This document shows positions 9,093-17,384 of a DNA stretch of 64,000 nt, one piece after another. This DNA is from DASVFB01 sp963815965 (GTDB lineage Bacteria > Actinomycetota > Thermoleophilia > Gaiellales > Gaiellaceae). The translations under genes were made by a program, and so were the position numbers. The stretch's first letter is position 1. The number at the start of each line of letters is the position of its first letter. A model generated the notes under the pieces. The model ran no database searches, had not been told where the DNA came from, and saw nothing but the letters and a program-made list of their open reading frames with translations. Where the stretch lies: NCBI GenBank assembly GCA_963815965.1, contig CAWFIT010000007.1, forward strand, positions 1 to 64,000, written 5' to 3'.

Positions 9093-9139
9093 GAAACGCA
9101 CGAGGAGCGGAACAGCTACCTCACAACAGCCGCCAACAT

Positions 9140-9202
9140 TGCACGCGCGCGCAGCGCGCCTGCAAGGTCTTCCCGGCCCAAAGTGCAAAGCACTTTGGGC
9201 CG
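9140..9202. repeat. Dispersed hairpin element, copy 1 (bidirectional terminator?)
   Basis: The core is a perfect 13-bp stem (9174-9186 and 9190-9202) with a 3-nt AAA loop, lying between the convergent MFS and Cys-rich genes. The preceding 30 bp contain AGCGCGCCTGC and GGTCTTCC, which also precede the hairpin of the second copy (43079-43140, minus strand). The inner stem AAGTGC/GCACTT is shared between copies while the outer stem differs but stays paired. Confidence 0.6.
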
Positions 9203-9212
9203 AAAGGCGAGC

Positions 9213-9617
9213 CTAGGCGGTGACCCGCGCGAAGATTCTGAAAGTCGGCTCGCCGACCGGAAGCTCGTGGAACTCGGGATTCACACATCCGAGCTCGTCG
9301 TGGCGATTTTCGTAACACGGGTCGACCGTCGTCGTGCACATGGGCAGCGGCTGGCGCATCGCCTTCACCGCACCGAACCCGCTCCGAGTTCGCTCGGCTG
9401 CGGCGAGGAGATTGACGTCGATCTCGACATCGAACACGTTCTGCATGCAGCCGATGTATCGATGTCCGAACTCCTCGATTGCGTAGAGGAACGGGCAGCT
9501 CTTCGCGACGCACGCTGCCGGATAGACGACCTTGTCGCAGTGGACGTTGCAACGCCGGCACTCGACCTCGTCCTGCGGCCGCAGGGGGAGCTCGGCGGTG
9601 TGCACTCGCGTTTCCAT
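9213..9617 (-). CDS. Cysteine-rich protein, probably metal-binding, unknown function
   Basis: A 134-residue soluble protein starting at ATG 9617 (METRVHTAELPL); an in-frame GTG at 9644 would add nine residues. It has about ten cysteines, including CRRCNVHC near residue 20, then CVAKSC, C, and a C-terminal trio around MCTTTVDPCYENRHDELGC. This spacing suggests a zinc or iron-sulfur site, but I cannot name the family. There is no signal peptide or membrane span. It is transcribed divergently from a cation antiporter, with palindromes between the two genes, and converges on the MFS gene. Confidence 0.6.
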   Translation of the reverse strand: METRVHTAELPLRPQDEVECRRCNVHCDKVVYPAACVAKSCPFLYAIEEFGHRYIGCMQNVFDVEIDVNLLAAAERTRSGFGAVKAMRQPLPMCTTTVDPCYENRHDELGCVNPEFHELPVGEPTFRIFARVTA

Positions 9618-9658
9618 CTGGTGTGATTGTGGATACCCGATCACGCGGAACGCAAGCC

Positions 9659-9687
9659 TTGACTAACCATGGCCGGAGTGCTACAGA
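9659..9687 (+). promoter_or_regulatory. Candidate promoter of the cation antiporter gene
   Basis: TTGACT at 9659-9664 and TACAGA at 9682-9687 are separated by 17 bp, a good match to a vegetative sigma-70-type promoter. The predicted transcription start would fall just before or at the first palindrome of the following element, so that element could act as an operator. Confidence 0.45.
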
Positions 9688-9692
9688 CGGCG

Positions 9693-9732
9693 AGCCTCTA
9701 GAGGCTTGGTTCCACATCAAGCCTCTAGGCTT
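9693..9732. promoter_or_regulatory. Paired palindromes upstream of antiporter gene
   Basis: A perfect 14-bp palindrome AGCCTCTAGAGGCT lies at 9693-9706. A second, AAGCCTCTAGGCTT (6-bp arms, 2-nt centre), lies at 9719-9732, 6 bp before the antiporter GTG. Both share the half-site AGCCTCTAG and their centres are 26 bp apart. The second overlaps the likely ribosome-binding region. They could be operators or an mRNA hairpin controlling translation. Confidence 0.45.
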
Positions 9733-9737
9733 GCCTG

Positions 9738-10778
9738 GTGGCGCGGAAGCTCCTCTGGGGATCGCTCGTGCTCGCGCCCATCACGTTCGTCGCTCACTAC
9801 GTGTTCGACGTCGGCGACGTCGCGCTGTTCGTGCTCGCGTCCGCCTCGCTCATCCCGCTCGCGTGGGTGATCGGCGAGGCGACGGAGCACGCAGGCGAAC
9901 ACACCGGCCCCGGTGTCGGCGGCTTCCTCAACGCCAGCTTCGGTAACGCTCCCGAGCTGATCATCGCCCTGTTCGCGATCAGCAGCGGCCTTCCCAACGT
10001 CGTCCGGGGCTCGCTGGCGGGCAGCGTCGTTTCGAACATCCTGCTGGTGCTGGGGCTCGCGATGCTCCTCGGGCCCGACCGAGCTCGCCTGGGCACCCGA
10101 TCGCTGCTGACGCAGCTCGGGCTCGTGCTCGTGGCCGTGTTCGCCTTCTTCGTCACTGGCATACCCGGCTTCCACGGCGACCCCGAGCGGCACTCGCTGG
10201 CGCTGTTGACGATTCCCGTCGCGATCGGCCTGCTCGGCCTCTACGTCGTGACGACGATCAGGAACCTGCGCCGCCACCGCGCCGCCCACACACGAGAAGC
10301 GCGTGCCCTCGCGTGGAGCCTCCCGCGGTCGCTCGTGGCGCTCGGCCTCGCGACCGCCGTCACGGCGCTCATAAGTGAGATCCTCGTGCACTCGTTAGAC
10401 GGCTTCGCGCGGGCAGCCGGCCTGTCCGAGTTCTTCATCGCGACTGTCATCGTGGCGATCGTCGGGAACGCAGCCGAGCACGGGGGCGCGGTCGTGATCG
10501 CCCGTCGCGGCGGAATGGTGCTTGCATCAGAAATTGCGATCTCGTCGAGCGCGCAGGTCGCCGTGTTCCTGATTCCCGCGGTCGCGCTGCTGTCGTTCGC
10601 GGTGACGCCGGCCCTGCCGCTGTCCTTCCGCCCGATCGAACTGATCGGCATGGGCGGAGCGGCTCTGTTCGTGGGCTTCGTCGTCCGTGACGGCATTTCT
10701 CGCCGCCGGGAGGGCGCGCTCCTGATGGCCGCCTACGCCGGTTTTGCCCTCTCGGTCTTCCTCGTCGGGGATCGGTAA
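9738..10778 (+). CDS. Calcium/cation:proton antiporter (CaCA family, Cax/ChaA type)
   Basis: A 346-residue membrane protein with the two internally repeated alpha motifs of the cation/Ca2+ exchanger family. The first is GNAPELIIALFAISSG (about residues 70-85), preceded by EATEHAG; the second is GNAAEHGGAVVIARRGGM, with SSSAQVAVFLIPAV following. Eleven or so hydrophobic segments are visible. It should exchange Ca2+ (or K+/Na+) for protons at the cytoplasmic membrane. Translation probably starts at GTG 9738. The ABC exporter genes begin 10 bp downstream, so all three may be one transcript. Confidence 0.88.
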   Translation: MARKLLWGSLVLAPITFVAHYVFDVGDVALFVLASASLIPLAWVIGEATEHAGEHTGPGVGGFLNASFGNAPELIIALFAISSGLPNVVRGSLAGSVVSNILLVLGLAMLLGPDRARLGTRSLLTQLGLVLVAVFAFFVTGIPGFHGDPERHSLALLTIPVAIGLLGLYVVTTIRNLRRHRAAHTREARALAWSLPRSLVALGLATAVTALISEILVHSLDGFARAAGLSEFFIATVIVAIVGNAAEHGGAVVIARRGGMVLASEIAISSSAQVAVFLIPAVALLSFAVTPALPLSFRPIELIGMGGAALFVGFVVRDGISRRREGALLMAAYAGFALSVFLVGDR

Positions 10779-10788
10779 GGTAGGAGCC

Positions 10789-11547
10789 GTGACCGGGGTC
10801 GCCGAAGCACCGGCGGCGGCGACTGTCGCCGTCTCCGCCGAGGACGTAACTCGCCGCTATGGACAGGGCGGTACGTGTGTCGATGCGCTGCGCGGAGTCT
10901 CCCTCGAAGTTCGGCACGGCCACCTCACGGCCGTGATGGGCCCGTCGGGCTCGGGCAAGTCGACGCTGATGCACGTCCTCGCGGGACTCGACAAGCCGAC
11001 CAAGGGCACGGTGACGATCGAAGGAACCGACATCACGGACCTCGACGACTCGAGCTTGACGAAGCTGCGCCGCAAGCACATCGGCTTCGTCTTCCAGTTC
11101 TTCAACCTCCTGCCGATGCTCACCGCAGAGGAGAACGTCACGCTCCCTCTCGCGATCGCGGGTGTGAAGCCGGACCGCGCCTGGGTCGACGAGCTGCTCG
11201 GCAACCTCGGACTCGAGGAGCGTCGTTCGCACCGGCCGGCGGAGCTTTCCGGCGGGCAGCAGCAGCGCGTCGCGATCGGGCGCGCGCTCGTCTCGAAGCC
11301 GACGGTCATGTTCGCGGACGAGCCGACAGGCAACCTCGATTCGTCGACGAGCGAGGAGATCCTGAAGCTCCTGCGCGCTGCCGTCGACAACTACGGCCAG
11401 ACGACTGTGATGGTCACGCACGATGCGCGCGCGGCGGCGATCGCCGACCACATTCTCTTCCTCGCGGACGGACTGATCGTGCGCGAGCTCGGCAAAACGA
11501 CCCAGGACGCCGTCCTGGCGACCATGGCGGAGCTCGGCACTAACTAG
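10789..11547 (+). CDS. ABC transporter ATP-binding protein, LolD/MacB type
   Basis: A 252-residue nucleotide-binding subunit. Walker A is GPSGSGKST, the Q-loop lies in FVFQFFNLLPMLTAEENV, the signature is LSGGQQQRVAIGRAL, Walker B is VMFADEPTGNLDS and the switch histidine is in MVTHDARAA. The FFNLLP and DEPTGNLD forms are typical of ATPases that energise FtsX-like MacB/LolCDE permeases. The GTG at 10789 follows AAGG and AGGAG; an upstream ATG at 10744 would overlap the antiporter gene. It is followed 5 bp later by its permease gene. Confidence 0.92.
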   Translation: MTGVAEAPAAATVAVSAEDVTRRYGQGGTCVDALRGVSLEVRHGHLTAVMGPSGSGKSTLMHVLAGLDKPTKGTVTIEGTDITDLDDSSLTKLRRKHIGFVFQFFNLLPMLTAEENVTLPLAIAGVKPDRAWVDELLGNLGLEERRSHRPAELSGGQQQRVAIGRALVSKPTVMFADEPTGNLDSSTSEEILKLLRAAVDNYGQTTVMVTHDARAAAIADHILFLADGLIVRELGKTTQDAVLATMAELGTN

Positions 11548-11552
11548 TCGCG

Positions 11553-14117
11553 TTGCTCAAGGTCGCGCTCAAGGGACTGCTCGGGCGCAAGCTGCGCGCC
11601 GCTCTGACCGCGACGGCGATCGTGCTCGGCGTGGCGATGGCGAGCGGCACGTTCGTCCTCACCGACACGATCAACGGCGCGTTCAACTCGATCTTCTCGC
11701 AGTCGTACAAGAACGCCGACGTCGTCATCACCGGCAAGACCGCGTTCGAGAACCTGAACGGAAACGGCGTGCAGACGCCGAGCTTTCCCGAGACGTTGCT
11801 CCTGAAGGTCCAGGAGCTCCCGGACGTGCAGGCCGCCGCAGGCTCCGTCACGGACGACGTGACGAAGCTCGTCGGACACGATGGCAAGGCGATCGGATCC
11901 GGAGGCGCGCCGAACCTGGGCTTCAGCGTCGACCCGAACGACAAGCGATTCAACCCGCTGCAACTCGTATCGGGGACGTGGCCTCGCGGCAGTGACCAGA
12001 TCGCGATCGACTCCGGCACAGCCGGGTCGGAGCATTACGCGGTGGGCGACACGATCGGCGTCGAGAGCAGGGGCCCGGTCCAGGATTTCAGGATCGCAGG
12101 GACCGTCAAGCTCCCCGGCGTGGCGATCGGAGGCGCGACGATGGCCGTGTTCGATCTCCCGACCGCACAAGGGGTCTTCCAGCGGATCGGCCAGCTCGAC
12201 GTGATCCGCGTGCAGGCGAAGAGCGGCGTCACGTCGTCGGAGCTGATCACCGAGATCAAGCCCTTGCTGCCGCCGACGGCGCAGGCGCGTGACGCGTCAG
12301 CGCAGGTGAAGGAGGACAAGAAGACGGTCAGCGGCTTCACCACGTTCATCCAGAGCTTCTTGCTCGCCTTCGCCGGCATCGCGCTCTTCGTCGGTGCCTT
12401 CGTGATTGCGAACACGCTCGGGATCACGATTGCCCAGCGCACCCGCGAGTTCGCGACCTTGCGGACGATCGGCGCTTCGCGACGCCAGATCCTCACTTCG
12501 GTGATCGTCGAGGCGCTGATCATCGGTATCTTCGGCTCCGTCGTCGGCCTCTTCCTCGGCCTGGGGCTCGCGAAGCTGCTGCAGGAGCTCTTCGTCGGCA
12601 TCGGCATCGACTTGCCGACGGCGGGGACGGTCTTCGCGATACGCACGGTCGTCGTCTGCCTCGTGCTCGGGATCGTGATCACGCTCTTCGCGAGCCTGCG
12701 TCCCGCGATCCGCGCGACGCGCGTTGCGCCGATCGCCGCCGTGCGCGAAGGCGCCGTCATCCCGCCCGGGCGCTTTGCGCGTTTCACCCCCTACATCGCG
12801 GCCGCCGTGCTAATCCTCGGGATCCTGCTTCTCGGCTACGGGGTCCTCGGGCACGGGCTCGACACAAAGACGCGGCTCTTCTCGCTCGGTGCCGGCGTCC
12901 TGCTGCTCTTCTTCGGCGTCTCGGCAAATGCCGCGAAGGTCGTGCGGCCGCTCGCCTCGGTGCTCGGCTGGCCCGGGACTCAGTTCGGCGGGACAGCCGG
13001 AGTCCTCGCGCGCGACAACTCGATGCGGAACCCGAAGCGCACGGCTTCGACGGCGTCCGCGCTCATGATCGGGCTCGCGCTTGTCACCTTCGTCGCCATC
13101 CTCGGACAGGGAATCCGATCGTCGTTCGAGAGCGCAGTCGACGAACTGTTCAAGGGCGACTACGCGCTCACGTCGACGAACACGTTCATTCCGCTCACGA
13201 CCTCGGCGGAGGCGGCTGTCGAGAAGGCGCCGAACACCACCGCCGTCTCGGGGATCCGCGCCGGCTCGGCCCGCTACTTCGGGCACACGGAGGACCTCAC
13301 CGCCGTCGACCCGGAGCTGGCCCAGGTCGTCAACCTCAACTGGAAGGAAGGCTCGACCGCGGTGCCCGCGGACCTCGGCAAGGACGGCGCGTTCGTCGAT
13401 CACAAGTTCGCGGAGAAGCACAACCTTCACGTCGGCTCCCAGTTCAAGCTCCAGACGCCGACCGGAAAGTTCCTCCCGCTCCGGATCGAGGGCATCTTCA
13501 AGCTGCCCAAGGGCGGCTCACCGTTTGCCTTCGTCACGATCTCGAACGCGCTCTTCGACGCGAACTACATCGACCCGGTCAACGAGATGGTCTTCATCAA
13601 CACGAAGGGCGGCGTTACCGACGCGAACACGAAGACGCTCGACGAGTCGGTGAGCAACTTCGCCGACGCGAAGATCCAGACGGCGTCGGAGTTCAAGAAG
13701 AGCTTCGAGGCGCCGCTGAACAAGATCATCCTGCTGCTCTACGTGCTGCTGGCGCTCTCCGTGATCGTCAGCCTGTTCGGGATCGTCAACACGCTCGTCC
13801 TCACGATCTACGAGCGGACGCGAGAGCTCGGCATGCTGCGCGCCGTCGGGATGACGCGGTGGCAGATCCGGTCGATGATCGGGTACGAGAGCGTCGTCAC
13901 CTCGTTGATCGGTGCGGCACTCGGCATGGCCGTCGGCGTCTTCCTCGCGGTGCTGACGACACACGCGTTGTCGAGCGAGGGCATCGTGTTCGCCGTGCCG
14001 TGGCTGTCGATCGTCTTCTTCGTTATCGCGGCGATCGCGGTCGGCATCCTCGCGGCGATCTTCCCGGCAAGGCGCGCCGCGCGCCTCAACGTGCTCGAAG
14101 CGCTGCAGTACGAGTAG
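11553..14117 (+). CDS. FtsX-like ABC transporter permease (MacB/LolC type, two FtsX domains)
   Basis: An 854-residue permease beginning at TTG 11553. An N-terminal membrane helix (LTATAIVLGVAMASGTFVL) is followed by a large extracytoplasmic MacB_PCD-like domain. Three helices with the FtsX motif TREFATLRTIGASRRQI come next, then further helices, a second extracytoplasmic domain and a second FtsX module (TRELGMLRAVGMTRWQIRSMIGYE in overlapping parts). The C-terminus is LNVLEALQYE, typical of this family. With the preceding ATPase it forms an exporter of lipoproteins, peptides or drugs that works by mechanotransmission. The 3' end overlaps the convergent GNAT gene by 32 bp. Confidence 0.92.
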   Translation: MLKVALKGLLGRKLRAALTATAIVLGVAMASGTFVLTDTINGAFNSIFSQSYKNADVVITGKTAFENLNGNGVQTPSFPETLLLKVQELPDVQAAAGSVTDDVTKLVGHDGKAIGSGGAPNLGFSVDPNDKRFNPLQLVSGTWPRGSDQIAIDSGTAGSEHYAVGDTIGVESRGPVQDFRIAGTVKLPGVAIGGATMAVFDLPTAQGVFQRIGQLDVIRVQAKSGVTSSELITEIKPLLPPTAQARDASAQVKEDKKTVSGFTTFIQSFLLAFAGIALFVGAFVIANTLGITIAQRTREFATLRTIGASRRQILTSVIVEALIIGIFGSVVGLFLGLGLAKLLQELFVGIGIDLPTAGTVFAIRTVVVCLVLGIVITLFASLRPAIRATRVAPIAAVREGAVIPPGRFARFTPYIAAAVLILGILLLGYGVLGHGLDTKTRLFSLGAGVLLLFFGVSANAAKVVRPLASVLGWPGTQFGGTAGVLARDNSMRNPKRTASTASALMIGLALVTFVAILGQGIRSSFESAVDELFKGDYALTSTNTFIPLTTSAEAAVEKAPNTTAVSGIRAGSARYFGHTEDLTAVDPELAQVVNLNWKEGSTAVPADLGKDGAFVDHKFAEKHNLHVGSQFKLQTPTGKFLPLRIEGIFKLPKGGSPFAFVTISNALFDANYIDPVNEMVFINTKGGVTDANTKTLDESVSNFADAKIQTASEFKKSFEAPLNKIILLLYVLLALSVIVSLFGIVNTLVLTIYERTRELGMLRAVGMTRWQIRSMIGYESVVTSLIGAALGMAVGVFLAVLTTHALSSEGIVFAVPWLSIVFFVIAAIAVGILAAIFPARRAARLNVLEALQYE

Positions 14118-14607
14118 CGCGTAATCGTAGGCGGAAGAGGATGCCTTCGCCGCCGTCGAACGTGAGACCCGGGAAAGAGAAGCGTCGCGTCACTTCTTCG
14201 AACCCGAACCGCAGGTGAAGCTCGATGGAAGCGACGTTGCGTGCGTTCGCGAAGAACCACGCCTCGTCGGCGCGCTCGCCGATCCAGTCGAGACGCGCCT
14301 GCGTCAGCGCCGCCCCGATGCCGCCGCGACGCTGATCGAGGCGGACGAAGACGCCGGTGAGGTAGTAGCCGCGCGGAGCCGTATCGGCGGCCGCGTCCGG
14401 TTCCGGCTCGAAGACGCCGGCGCGACCGTAGCCGACGATCATGTCGTCGACTTCGGCCACGACCAGTCGGTGCTCGAGGTCTTCAACCTCCCGCAGCAAC
14501 ACCTCTCGCCAGGCAGTCACACTCCGCTCGGGGGCGGCTAGGGTCGCAAGCACGACGCACGCGTCGATGTCGGCACGTCCCCCCGCTCGGACGACGTATG
14601 CCGTCAG
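14086..14607 (-). CDS. GNAT family N-acetyltransferase
   Basis: About 173 residues with the GNAT fold signature: beta-strand VAEVDDMIVGYGRAGVF, the acetyl-CoA loop as RLDQRRGGIGAALTQA, and a C-terminal ANARNVASIELHLRFGFEE. The substrate is unknown. The start is unusual. In this frame no ATG, GTG or TTG precedes the domain for over 30 codons; the best candidate is CTG 14607, which overlaps the upstream hydrolase stop as CTGA, in line with the NTGA overlaps common here. A later start inside the domain would truncate it. Confidence 0.7.
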   Translation of the reverse strand: MTAYVVRAGGRADIDACVVLATLAAPERSVTAWREVLLREVEDLEHRLVVAEVDDMIVGYGRAGVFEPEPDAAADTAPRGYYLTGVFVRLDQRRGGIGAALTQARLDWIGERADEAWFFANARNVASIELHLRFGFEEVTRRFSFPGLTFDGGEGILFRLRLRATRTAALRAR

Positions 14608-15950
14608 CGCAGGCCGCCACCGGTCACTTCCGGCGTCCGGCTGAGCGGGTATGTCGCCCAGTACATCCGCGTGACGTTGCCGTTGGCATCGCGCACGAGC
14701 CGCAGGAGCTCGCCGCGCTCGCGTCCGAAGACCGTGCGGAAGCGGTCGCCGTCCAGACGCTCGAACCGCGTCCACGGCATCCATGCAGGCGCTTCCGCCC
14801 ACCGCGTCTCGAGCCGGCCCTCGTGCCACCGGAAGATGAACTCGGCGCCCTCCGACCACCAGCGGCCCAGCGCCGTCGCGAGCTCCGGCGGTGGCGGCTC
14901 GCCCGGGCGCCACCCGTCCGCTTCAGGCGGGTAGCGTTCTCGCGTTTTCTCGACAAGCTCGAGCGCAAGCTCCGCGGGACCGACGCTTTCGCCGTTGACG
15001 AGCACGGCCGCTCCGAGCTTGTCGCTCCGATCGATCAGAACGTTCGCGAGGTAGCCCGGCATACCGCCATCGTGCCCGCAGTAGATTCGCTCGTCCTTCC
15101 GCATCAGAGCGAGACCGACACCCCACGCGAGCGACCAACGGTAGGGATCGGCCATCGTCTGGACGGCAGTCATCAAGTCGATGGCCTCAGGCGCCAACAC
15201 GCCGGGATCCGGATCCGCGAGGAACGACGCCCAACGGCAGAGGTCGCCGACGGTCGACCACAGCTGGCCGGCAGCGGCGATCCCGCCGGTGCGCTCGACG
15301 AGCATCGGCTCTCGTCGCAGGACGTCGCTGTAGGGCTCGACCGAATACGCGAGTGCCATCGGCTCGTCGGGTGAGAAGCCCGTGCGAGTCAGACCGAGCG
15401 GTTGCAGAAGCCGCTGCTCGACGTAGTCCTCGTAGGGCATGCCGCTCAAAGCGGCGACGACCTCCCCGAGAAGGATGTACGCGAGATTCGAGTAGTGCCA
15501 GCGCTCGCCGGGCGCGAGCACTTGCTCCGCCTCCTCGAGTGTCGCGAGCAGCTCTACCGTCGACTTCGGGAACTCGAGCGTCTCCCACACGTCTCCGGGA
15601 ATCTCCCGCTGCAGGCCGGAGCCGTGCGAGAGCATCTGGCGCAGGGTGAGGTCGCCGAACGCACGTGCGTCGAGGTGGGCATCGAGCCGGTCTTCGAGCT
15701 TCAGCTTGCCTTCGTCGCGCAGCTGCATGACGCACACCGCGGTGAACGTCTTCGTGATCGAGCCGATCCGGTACTGATGGTCGGGCGTCGCATCCACCGC
15801 CTGTTCCGCGTCGGCAAGCCCGACGGCGTCCGCCCATACGACGACACCGCCGCGCACTACAGCTGCGGCGATCGAAGCCGCTCTGCGCTCCGACTGCGCT
15901 TCGGCGACGATCGCGCGCAGCTCGCGGCTCAGTCCCTCAGGCGCGGGCAA
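14604..15950 (-). CDS. Serine hydrolase of the beta-lactamase / class C family
   Basis: A 448-residue enzyme with the catalytic SxxK motif as SITK (in RIGSITKTFTAVCVMQLRD) and the YxN motif as YSN (in WHYSNLAYILLGEVV). The third motif may be the HDGG in IYCGHDGGMPGY. The family includes class C beta-lactamases, D-aminopeptidases and EstB-type esterases. No signal peptide is visible, so a cytoplasmic esterase or peptidase is more likely than a beta-lactamase. A C-terminal domain of about 100 residues (ATALGRWWSEGAEFIFRWH) resembles the DUF3471-like lipocalin tail of these proteins. It overlaps the threonine aldolase gene by 14 bp. Confidence 0.82.
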   Translation of the reverse strand: MPAPEGLSRELRAIVAEAQSERRAASIAAAVVRGGVVVWADAVGLADAEQAVDATPDHQYRIGSITKTFTAVCVMQLRDEGKLKLEDRLDAHLDARAFGDLTLRQMLSHGSGLQREIPGDVWETLEFPKSTVELLATLEEAEQVLAPGERWHYSNLAYILLGEVVAALSGMPYEDYVEQRLLQPLGLTRTGFSPDEPMALAYSVEPYSDVLRREPMLVERTGGIAAAGQLWSTVGDLCRWASFLADPDPGVLAPEAIDLMTAVQTMADPYRWSLAWGVGLALMRKDERIYCGHDGGMPGYLANVLIDRSDKLGAAVLVNGESVGPAELALELVEKTRERYPPEADGWRPGEPPPPELATALGRWWSEGAEFIFRWHEGRLETRWAEAPAWMPWTRFERLDGDRFRTVFGRERGELLRLVRDANGNVTRMYWATYPLSRTPEVTGGGLR

Positions 15951-16980
15951 GGACTCCGAGCGCGCGCGGGATCGCGTCGATCGCCGTGTCGATGTCGTCG
16001 TCGGTGACGTCGAGGTGCGCGACAGCCCGTAGCTTCGTCGGCCACACGGTCGTCGAGAGGAGCACGCCTTCGTCCTTCATTCGCGCCATCGCCTCCTCGC
16101 GCGTCAAGCCGAGCGGTCCGACGTCGACCTGCACGAAGTTCGTCTCAACCTGGTCGAGGTCGACCGGCACACCGGCCGCGTGCAGCGCCTCGGCTAGCCG
16201 GCGCGCGCGGGCGTGATCTTCGGCCAGCCGCTCGACGTTGTGCTCGAGCGCGTAGAGACCTGCGGCGGCGACGATCCCAGCCTGTCGCATCGCGCCTCCC
16301 ATCAGGTGCTTGCCACGGCGCGCGTTCCAGGCGAGCTCCGAGGACGTTGCGAGCAGCGCGCCGAGCGGGCAGCCGAGGCCCTTCGAGAGACACAGCGTCA
16401 CGGTGTCGAACCACCGGCCGTACTCGGCCGCCGCGATGCCGGTCGCGACCGACGCGTTCATGAGCCGTGCGCCGTCGAGGTGCAGCTTCAGGTCGAGCTC
16501 GCGCGCGGTCGTGACGACGTCGTCGATCTCGTCTATCCGCCAGCAGCGCCCGCCCGACGAGTTGTGCGTGTTCTCGACCGCGACGAGCCGTGTGCGAGCC
16601 ATGTGCATCGACGTGCGGTCGCGCATGAGCGCGCGCACGTCGTCGCCGTTGTAGCGCCCAGCCTGAGTGCGTATTGATCGTGTGACGAGCCCGGAGTGGA
16701 CCGCGGGGCCGCCCTGCTCGGAGAGGAGGATGTGCGCATTCTCTTCGGCGAGCAACTCGTCGCCGGGCTCGGTCAGGATCCGGCACGCGATCTGGTTGGC
16801 CATGCTCGCCGTCGGGAGGTAGACCGCCTCATCCTTACCGAGGAGCTCCGCCGCGCGCCGCTCGAGCTCGAGCACGGTCGGGTCCTCGCGCTTCTGCTCG
16901 TCGCCTACTTCGGCATCCACCATCGCCTCACGCATGGCACGCGACGGCTTCGTTGCGGTATCGGAGCGGAGATCGATCAT
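15937..16980 (-). CDS. ltaE: Low-specificity L-threonine aldolase
   Basis: Splits L-threonine or L-allo-threonine into glycine and acetaldehyde using PLP. The N-terminal IDLRSDTATKPSRAMREAM is characteristic, as are VENTHNSSGGRCW, LHLDGARLMNA (the Asp that contacts the PLP ring) and CLSKGLGCPLGALL, which contains the PLP-binding lysine. At 347 residues it has normal length. The glycine produced could feed the glycine cleavage system encoded 4 kb away. It is transcribed divergently from the ArsR regulator, and its promoter may share the palindromic operator at 17017-17050. Confidence 0.93.
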   Translation of the reverse strand: MIDLRSDTATKPSRAMREAMVDAEVGDEQKREDPTVLELERRAAELLGKDEAVYLPTASMANQIACRILTEPGDELLAEENAHILLSEQGGPAVHSGLVTRSIRTQAGRYNGDDVRALMRDRTSMHMARTRLVAVENTHNSSGGRCWRIDEIDDVVTTARELDLKLHLDGARLMNASVATGIAAAEYGRWFDTVTLCLSKGLGCPLGALLATSSELAWNARRGKHLMGGAMRQAGIVAAAGLYALEHNVERLAEDHARARRLAEALHAAGVPVDLDQVETNFVQVDVGPLGLTREEAMARMKDEGVLLSTTVWPTKLRAVAHLDVTDDDIDTAIDAIPRALGVLARA

Positions 16981-17016
16981 CCGAGGGAATCTAGCGGCTG
17001 CTTCTCCGTTTGCTTA

Positions 17017-17050
17017 TGTAACTTGACCGTTACGTAACTGATGTGTTACA
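17017..17050. promoter_or_regulatory. 34-bp symmetric operator ahead of the ArsR gene
   Basis: A perfect 10-bp palindrome GTTACGTAAC (17029-17038) is flanked by TGTAAC (17017-17022) and its complement GTTACA (17045-17050). The two flanking half-sites are each separated from the core by 6 nt, so the whole element is exactly symmetric about 17033.5. It covers the putative -35 and spacer of the ArsR promoter, as expected for an autorepressor. Confidence 0.6.
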
Positions 17051-17052
17051 CA
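17023..17052 (+). promoter_or_regulatory. Candidate ArsR-gene promoter
   Basis: TTGACC (17023-17028) is followed after 17-18 bp by TTACAC/TACACA (17046-17052). The ATG at 17061 would then be only about 5-10 nt from the start of transcription, so the mRNA could be leaderless. The -10 is a weak match. Confidence 0.4.
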
Positions 17053-17060
17053 TATGCGCG

Positions 17061-17384
17061 ATGAGCGCGCTCGAGGCTTTGTCGGATCCGACACGGCGGC
17101 AGATCGTGGAGCTGCTCGCAGACGGTGAGCGAAACGCGGGCGAGATCGCCGGCCACTTCTCGGTCAGCCGACCCGCGGTCTCCCGGCATCTCCGTGTCCT
17201 CCGCGAGCACGGTCTCGTGCAGGCGCGTCAGCACGGCCAGCAGCGGGTCTACTCGCTCGACCCGGCCCCACTCGCCGAACTGGACGAGTGGCTGACCCGC
17301 TATCGCAGCTTCTGGACGAACAGGCTCGACGCTCTCGACACACAGATCAAGCGCGCACGCCGCGCACGAAAGGAGACACGATGA
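17061..17384 (+). CDS. ArsR family (SdpR/HTH_20-like) transcriptional regulator
   Basis: A 107-residue winged-helix repressor from ATG 17061 (MSALEALSDPTRRQIVELL). The helix-turn-helix is clear as AGEIAGHFSVSRPAVSRHLRVLREHGLV, followed by the wing QARQHGQQRVYSLDP. The metal-binding ELCVCDL motif of metal sensors is absent. The pairing with an AHSA1 protein is typical of metal-independent SdpR/YczG-like ArsR proteins in actinobacteria. The ATG overlaps no neighbour. Its stop overlaps the ATG of the AHSA1 gene (ATGA), so the two are translationally coupled. It probably represses its own operon through the palindrome upstream. Confidence 0.9.
   Translation: MSALEALSDPTRRQIVELLADGERNAGEIAGHFSVSRPAVSRHLRVLREHGLVQARQHGQQRVYSLDPAPLAELDEWLTRYRSFWTNRLDALDTQIKRARRARKETR

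Noticed and set aside
10744..10788. Longer N-terminus for the ABC ATPase from ATG 10744
   Set aside because: It would overlap the antiporter end and adds a Ser-rich stretch absent from the family. GTG 10789 has a better ribosome-binding site.
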